NCBI RefSeq assembly: GCF_002795245.1
Contig: NZ_PGVG01000002.1
Span: 372,001-436,000 of the forward strand
Direction: 5' to 3'
Origin: Bradyrhizobium forestalis
Lineage (GTDB): Bacteria; Pseudomonadota; Alphaproteobacteria; Rhizobiales; Xanthobacteraceae
DNA: 64,000 bases
Shown in pieces: positions 59,728 to 64,000 of this stretch. Made by a program: the position numbers and the translations under genes. The first letter of the stretch is position 1, and each line of letters starts with the position of its first letter. The notes under the pieces were generated by a model that ran no database searches, was not told the DNA's origin, and saw only the letters and a list, made by a program, of their open reading frames with translations.

Positions 59728-60647
59728 CCAGTGCCGTCCTAACAAGACCGGGGCGGTCGGCGGCTACCGAATTGGTGCGCCGGCTGCCCGAATATCTGAT
59801 GATCTGGGTGCCGCTGCTGCTGTCTGCCGCGCATCTCGTGTCGTTCTCGCTGTGGACGCTCTGGATATCGTTCACGCCGTCCACTCTGGTCCCGGTCTCG
59901 GGCTGGGTGGGCTTGCGCAACTACACGGCGGTCGCGGCATCGCGGAACTGGCAGATCGCCTTCGACAATCTGCTGTTGTTTGGCAGCGCTTTCGTGCTGC
60001 TGAGCGCGGCGACCGGCCTCATCCTTGCGATCCTGCTCGATCAGCGCATTCGGGCCGAGAACGTGCTGCGATCCATCTTCCTCTACCCCCTTGCCGTGTC
60101 CTTCGTGGTCACGGGCACGGTCTGGAGCTGGCTGCTCAATCCTGGCCTCGGGATCCAGAAGCTGGTTCACGACCTCGGCTGGACCTCCTTCAAGTTCGAC
60201 TGGCTGATCGACCGCGACATGGCGATCTGGACCATCGTGATCGCCGCGATCTGGCAATCCTCCGGCTTCGCCATGGCGCTCTTCCTTGCCGGCCTTCGGT
60301 CCGTCGACGCCGACATCATCAAGGCCGCGCAGATCGACGGCGCGGGAGCGGTCCGAATCTACCGGCGCATCATTCTGCCATCGCTTTGGCCGATCACCAT
60401 CACTGTCGTCGTGATCCAGTTGCAGTTCGCGATTTCGACCTTCGACCTCGTGCGCGCGCTCACCAACGGTGGCCCGGGAATCGCGACCCAGCTGCCGGCG
60501 CTCGTCGTCTACGACCTGATGTTCCAGCGCAGCCTGCTCGGCCGGGGCGCGGCGGCGGCGGTGCTGATGCTGCTCATCCTTCTCGCGGTGCTGCTGCCGT
60601 ATGCGGCGTGGCGATATATCCAGCGACGGCGGGCCAATCATGCCTGA
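59724..60647 (+). CDS. ABC sugar transporter permease (MalF type)
   Basis: A 307-residue inner-membrane permease with about six segments and the EAA loop AAQIDGAGAVRIYRRIILP. Start is TTG 59724, which overlaps the upstream stop as TTGA. It pairs with the second permease downstream to form the channel of the CUT1 importer. Confidence 0.92.
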   Translation: MTSAVLTRPGRSAATELVRRLPEYLMIWVPLLLSAAHLVSFSLWTLWISFTPSTLVPVSGWVGLRNYTAVAASRNWQIAFDNLLLFGSAFVLLSAATGLILAILLDQRIRAENVLRSIFLYPLAVSFVVTGTVWSWLLNPGLGIQKLVHDLGWTSFKFDWLIDRDMAIWTIVIAAIWQSSGFAMALFLAGLRSVDADIIKAAQIDGAGAVRIYRRIILPSLWPITITVVVIQLQFAISTFDLVRALTNGGPGIATQLPALVVYDLMFQRSLLGRGAAAAVLMLLILLAVLLPYAAWRYIQRRRANHA

Positions 60648-61497
60648 CCGCAGCTTCGCACCAAGCCGGATTTTGATCTATCTCGCCGTTTCGCTGATCG
60701 CCGCGGCCTGGCTCGCGCCGCTGGTCGTTGTGGTGCTGAACTCGCTCCGCAGCAACGAGGAGATCGCGCAGGGCTCGATGATCGGCTGGCCGCAACAATG
60801 GGCCTGGAGCAATTACGCCGCAGCCTGGAGCGGTTTCTGCGTCGCCGAGACCTGCGCCGGCATCCGGCCGTACATGCTGAACTCCGCGCTCGTCACGATC
60901 CCCGCGACGATCTTCTCGACGCTGCTGGGTGCGATCGCCGGTTACGCCGTGTCGCTCTGGCGCTTTCGCGGCGACAACTGGATCTACGGCATCGTGACCC
61001 TTGGCCTGTTCCTTCCCCAGCAGATGCGCCTCTTGCCCTGGACCATCGTGCTGCGGGACATCGGTCTCATCAACACGCTGACGGGCCTCGTGCTGATTCA
61101 CACCATCCAGGGGCTCTCCTTCACCACGCTGTTCTGCCGGAACTATTATGTCGCCATTCCCCATGAATTGATCAGGGCCGCGCGCATCGATGGCGCCGGC
61201 TTCTTTCGCATCTTCTGGCGCATCATCCTGCCGCTCTCGGGTCCGATCCTGATCGTCACCGTGATCTGGCAGTTCACGCATATCTGGAACGAGTTTCTCT
61301 ATGGCGTGACATTCACGACCGGCCAGCAGCAGCCGGTCACGGCGGCTCTGATCGCACTATCAGCCGCAGTCGCGGATATCCCGCAGCACGGCGTACAGAG
61401 CGCTGCGGTGATCATCGCGGCGCTGCCCACTCTGTTGATCTACCTCCTCGGCGGCAAGTACTTCGTCCGCGGCCTCACCGCCGGGGCCGTGAAATGA
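60640..61497 (+). CDS. ABC sugar transporter permease (MalG type)
   Basis: A 285-residue inner-membrane permease with six segments and the EAA loop AARIDGAGFFRIFWRIILP. Overlaps the first permease by eight bases. The ATPase starts 10 bases after its stop. Normal length for MalG-like proteins. Confidence 0.92.
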   Translation: MPDRSFAPSRILIYLAVSLIAAAWLAPLVVVVLNSLRSNEEIAQGSMIGWPQQWAWSNYAAAWSGFCVAETCAGIRPYMLNSALVTIPATIFSTLLGAIAGYAVSLWRFRGDNWIYGIVTLGLFLPQQMRLLPWTIVLRDIGLINTLTGLVLIHTIQGLSFTTLFCRNYYVAIPHELIRAARIDGAGFFRIFWRIILPLSGPILIVTVIWQFTHIWNEFLYGVTFTTGQQQPVTAALIALSAAVADIPQHGVQSAAVIIAALPTLLIYLLGGKYFVRGLTAGAVK

Positions 61498-61507
61498 TGA
61501 GGCCATC

Positions 61508-62617
61508 ATGGCAGCACTGAGCATTCGCGCCCTGTCCAAGCGCTACGCCAATCTGGAGGTGCTGAAGGGCATCGATCTCGACATCGAGAGCGGCGAGTTC
61601 ACCGTGCTGGTCGGACCGTCAGGCTGCGGCAAGTCCACGCTGCTCAATATCGTCGCCGGGCTCGACCACCCGAGTGCGGGAACGGTCGAGATCGGCGGAC
61701 GCGTCGTCAACGACGTCGCGCCCAAGGACCGCGACATCGCCATGGTGTTCCAGTCCTACGCGCTCTATCCGTCCATGACGGTGCGCCAGAACATCACCTT
61801 CGGCATGGAATGCCGACGCGTCGCCAAGGCTGAGCAGGAGAAGGCGGTCGCGAACGTGGCCAAGCTGCTCCAGATCGAACCGCTGCTCGGCCGCAAGCCG
61901 TCGCAACTGTCCGGCGGCCAGCGCCAGCGCGTGGCGATGGGGCGCGCGCTGGTGCGCAACCCCCTGCTCTTCCTGTTCGACGAGCCGCTCTCCAATCTCG
62001 ATGCCAAGCTGCGCGTCGAGATGCGGATGGAGATCAAGCGCCTGCACCAGCGCATCGGCGCCACCATTGTCTATGTCACCCACGACCAGATCGAGGCGAT
62101 GACGATGGCGACGCGGATCGCCGTGATGCATCAAGGCAGCGTGCAGCAATTCGCCGACCCCGATACCGTGTACCGCTATCCCGCCAATCTGTTCGTGGCG
62201 CGCTTCATGGGCTCGCCGCCGATGAACACGATCCCGGCGCGGCTCGAGGCCGCGAGTGACGGGCCGGTGGTCGTGGTCGGCGCGGGGCGGCCCGACGAGG
62301 TTCGTCTGCGCCTCAGGGGATACGACGCCGCAGCCCCTTTTGTTGGGCGAGAGGTGGTGTTCGGGATCAGGCCGGAATGCATTGCCGAGGGCAGCCGCAC
62401 GTTCTCCAGCGACGCGCCTGTCCGCGTCGAGGCGCCGGTGGAGCTGGTCGAGCCGACCGGTGCCGAGACGATGGTGCTGCTGCGGCTCGGAGGTGAGCCC
62501 GCAATGGCGCGGATCTCGCCGGATATCCGCCCCGCGCCCGGCACCTCCGCCGCCTTCGCGCTCGACACACGCCGCATTTGCCTATTCGACCCCGAGACGG
62601 AGCGACTGATCGCATGA
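61508..62617 (+). CDS. ABC sugar transporter ATP-binding protein (MalK/UgpC type)
   Basis: A 369-residue ATPase. Walker A GPSGCGKST, Q-loop VFQSYALYPSMTV, signature LSGGQRQRVAM, Walker B LLFLFDEPLSNLD and H-loop YVTHDQIEAM are complete, followed by the MalK-type C-terminal OB/TOBE regulatory domain (about 240-360). It energises the two permeases. The stop overlaps the SDR start as ATGA. Confidence 0.95.
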   Translation: MAALSIRALSKRYANLEVLKGIDLDIESGEFTVLVGPSGCGKSTLLNIVAGLDHPSAGTVEIGGRVVNDVAPKDRDIAMVFQSYALYPSMTVRQNITFGMECRRVAKAEQEKAVANVAKLLQIEPLLGRKPSQLSGGQRQRVAMGRALVRNPLLFLFDEPLSNLDAKLRVEMRMEIKRLHQRIGATIVYVTHDQIEAMTMATRIAVMHQGSVQQFADPDTVYRYPANLFVARFMGSPPMNTIPARLEAASDGPVVVVGAGRPDEVRLRLRGYDAAAPFVGREVVFGIRPECIAEGSRTFSSDAPVRVEAPVELVEPTGAETMVLLRLGGEPAMARISPDIRPAPGTSAAFALDTRRICLFDPETERLIA

Positions 62618-63381
62618 CGAAGACGACCTATTCAGGCCTTGCAGGCCGCGTGGTGTTGATCACCGGAGGCGCGAGCGGCATCGGCGCCGCCTTCGTCCGG
62701 GCCTTCGCGGCCCAGGGCGCCCGGGTCGCCTTCTTCGACATCGAGACGGACGCCGGCGAAGCGCTGGTGAGGGAGATAGCGGCCGCGGGCGGGACGGCGC
62801 CGCTGTTCGCGCCCTGCGATCTCCTCGACATCGATGCCTTGCGCAGCGCGATGGCAGAGGTTCATCGTTCGTTTGGTGACGCCGCGGTGCTCGTCAACAA
62901 CGCCGCCAACGATCAGCGCCAGGTTCTCTCCGAGGTGACGCCGGCCGAGTTCGACTGGATGATCGGCGTCAATCTCAAGCACGTCTTCTTCGCGGCGCAA
63001 GCGGTGGTGCCGCAGATGCAGGCGCGCGGCGGCGGCTCGATCATCAACATGTCGTCGATCGCATGGATGCGCGGCGCGCCGGCGCTGCCGGTCTATGCCG
63101 CGGCGAAGGCAGCCATCGTCGGCTTCACCAACTCGCTGGCGCGGTCGGTCGGCTCCAAGCGCATTCGCGTCAACGCGATTGCGCCGGGCATGGTGATCAC
63201 CGAGCGCCAGCGCCGGATGTGGTATCCCGACGAGCAGCTCATCGCCGAGATGCGCGCGCGCCAGGCCGTTCCCGATGCGGTGACGCCCGAGGACATCGCG
63301 AACATGGCGCTGTTCCTCGCCTCCGACGAGAGCCAGCGTATCACCAGCCAGTGTTTCCGGGTCGACGCGGGCCTCGGCTAG
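62614..63381 (+). CDS. Short-chain dehydrogenase/reductase, probable polyol dehydrogenase
   Basis: A 255-residue classical SDR. NAD(P) loop TGGASGIG (residues 17-24), NNAAND, catalytic S148, Y161 and K165 (YAAAK). It is fused by translation to the uptake operon (ATGA overlap), so it probably oxidises the imported sugar or polyol, as in sorbitol/mannitol-type operons. The exact substrate is inference. Confidence 0.92.
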   Translation: MTKTTYSGLAGRVVLITGGASGIGAAFVRAFAAQGARVAFFDIETDAGEALVREIAAAGGTAPLFAPCDLLDIDALRSAMAEVHRSFGDAAVLVNNAANDQRQVLSEVTPAEFDWMIGVNLKHVFFAAQAVVPQMQARGGGSIINMSSIAWMRGAPALPVYAAAKAAIVGFTNSLARSVGSKRIRVNAIAPGMVITERQRRMWYPDEQLIAEMRARQAVPDAVTPEDIANMALFLASDESQRITSQCFRVDAGLG

Positions 63382-63558
63382 GGCGTGTGCTCATAAAATC
63401 GCTTGGGTCCGCGTTGCTCACCGAGGGTGAGGGCCAATCGGCGGCTTGAGCGCAGCCCAGCTGATCGCAAGACGTGCCTTTCGAGAATAGCGATTGGAAC
63501 TAGGAAACCTTGTGAAGTTCGCGCGTTTAGGGGCCGGAGCATGCCGTGGAGGAGAACC
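63382..63558. other. Gap with possible remnant sequence
   Basis: The 177 bases after the SDR stop contain no gene. The stretch GCGTGTGCTCATAAAATCGC at 63384-63403 resembles ends I associate with dispersed or IS-related sequence in Bradyrhizobium, but no transposase or second end is visible here. Confidence 0.3.
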
Positions 63559-63876
63559 ATGCGAACAGCTATTCTCGCGTTGATTGTAGTTGCCGGAAGC
63601 GCAATTACGTTCCAAGCAACGGCCCAACAGCAAAAGGCCGCCCCCAGTGAGCAGACCAAGGAGGAGATGAACCGTGATGTAGACCAAGGGCTCAAGGCTG
63701 GCGAGCCCAACGAGCAGATGCAGCGTGATGCGGACAAAGGGATCAAGACCCGCAACTCCGGAGAGTCCGGATACGTGGCCGATCAAGACAAGCCGGCCGC
63801 GTCTGCGCATCCTCCGGGCCGACCGGGAAGTGAGCAAACCACGGGTGCGGGCGGCCAGACCAGCCCTCCGAAATAG
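63559..63876 (+). CDS. Small exported hydrophilic protein
   Basis: A 105-residue protein with a signal peptide (MRTAILALIVVAGSAITFQA, cleaved after residue 22) and a disordered mature part rich in Gln, Glu, Asp, Lys and Gly, containing two related blocks (NRDVDQGLKAGEPNEQ and QRDADKGIKTRNSGES). No family is recognised. GGAGGAG ribosome site before ATG 63559; an in-frame ATG at 63541 is less likely. From 63877 to the right edge no further gene is seen. Confidence 0.65.
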   Translation: MRTAILALIVVAGSAITFQATAQQQKAAPSEQTKEEMNRDVDQGLKAGEPNEQMQRDADKGIKTRNSGESGYVADQDKPAASAHPPGRPGSEQTTGAGGQTSPPK

Positions 63877-64000
63877 AACACTTGGCGATGCGCTCGGTGT
63901 CGGTGGTGAGTTGCGTGGCGCCCAGAAGTGGCCAGCTCCGCACTTCGCGTTCGAGCCCGGGGCTTAGCGGTCACCTGCCGCCGACCAAAAGCCCCTTCCG

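Overview
The window is GC-rich, densely coded alphaproteobacterial DNA. Gene content, protein sequences and gene order (PDH complex with a lipoyl-bearing E1 beta, eno-ftsB-pdhA order, trpDC-moaC-moeA-lexA, a GAAC-N7-GAAC type SOS box, PpiD/SurA-type foldase, glutaminase-STAS-cNMP fusion) point to Bradyrhizobium or a close relative in the Nitrobacteraceae. This assignment is inference from recognition, not from a search. I see no rRNA, tRNA, CRISPR array, intact IS element, integrase or phage gene.

Left third (1-25.7 kb), mostly minus strand: a housekeeping backbone read right to left as tpiA, secG, pyrG, kdsA, eno, ftsB, pdhA, pdhB (cut by the left edge). Accessory cassettes sit between backbone genes. 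These are an aldehyde dehydrogenase with a DUF779 protein and a GAF-Fis regulator (1.5-4.8 kb); an FMN reductase, an exported metallo-beta-lactamase-fold protein and an MDR oxidoreductase (5.5-8.5 kb); a Vgb-like beta-propeller, queF, a 1148-residue autotransporter, a glutaminase-STAS-cNMP fusion and an MFS transporter (10-18.3 kb); and a NIPSNAP protein plus a two-component system followed by a PmtA-like methyltransferase (19.3-22.7 kb).

Middle (25.9-43.3 kb): a plus-strand run ppiD-trpD-trpC-moaC with gaps of 1 to 14 bases, then a GGDEF-EAL protein, a convergent S41 protease, an FMN-dependent alpha-hydroxy-acid oxidase with a YihX-like HAD phosphatase, small genes, a toxin-antitoxin pair whose ParE-like toxin looks frameshifted, moeA, lexA with its own SOS box, two small proteins and a convergent comEC.

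Accessory block (43.3-52.2 kb) between comEC and glnS: an SPW-repeat membrane protein, a small acidic protein, a type I glutamine synthetase, a PEBP protein, and a plus-strand run of RNase Z-like hydrolase, CapA-like protein, short membrane ORF, a TrpF-like TIM barrel lacking the catalytic cysteine, and a SAM hydroxide adenosyltransferase, followed by a DUF1326 protein. This run is the best candidate in the window for an undescribed pathway.

Right end (52.2-64 kb): glnS and gltX are divergent; gltA ends in a clear intrinsic terminator; then comes a complete CUT1-type sugar/polyol uptake operon (ROK regulator, binding protein, two permeases, ATPase, SDR dehydrogenase) with a perfect inverted repeat over the ROK start codon, and finally a small exported protein.
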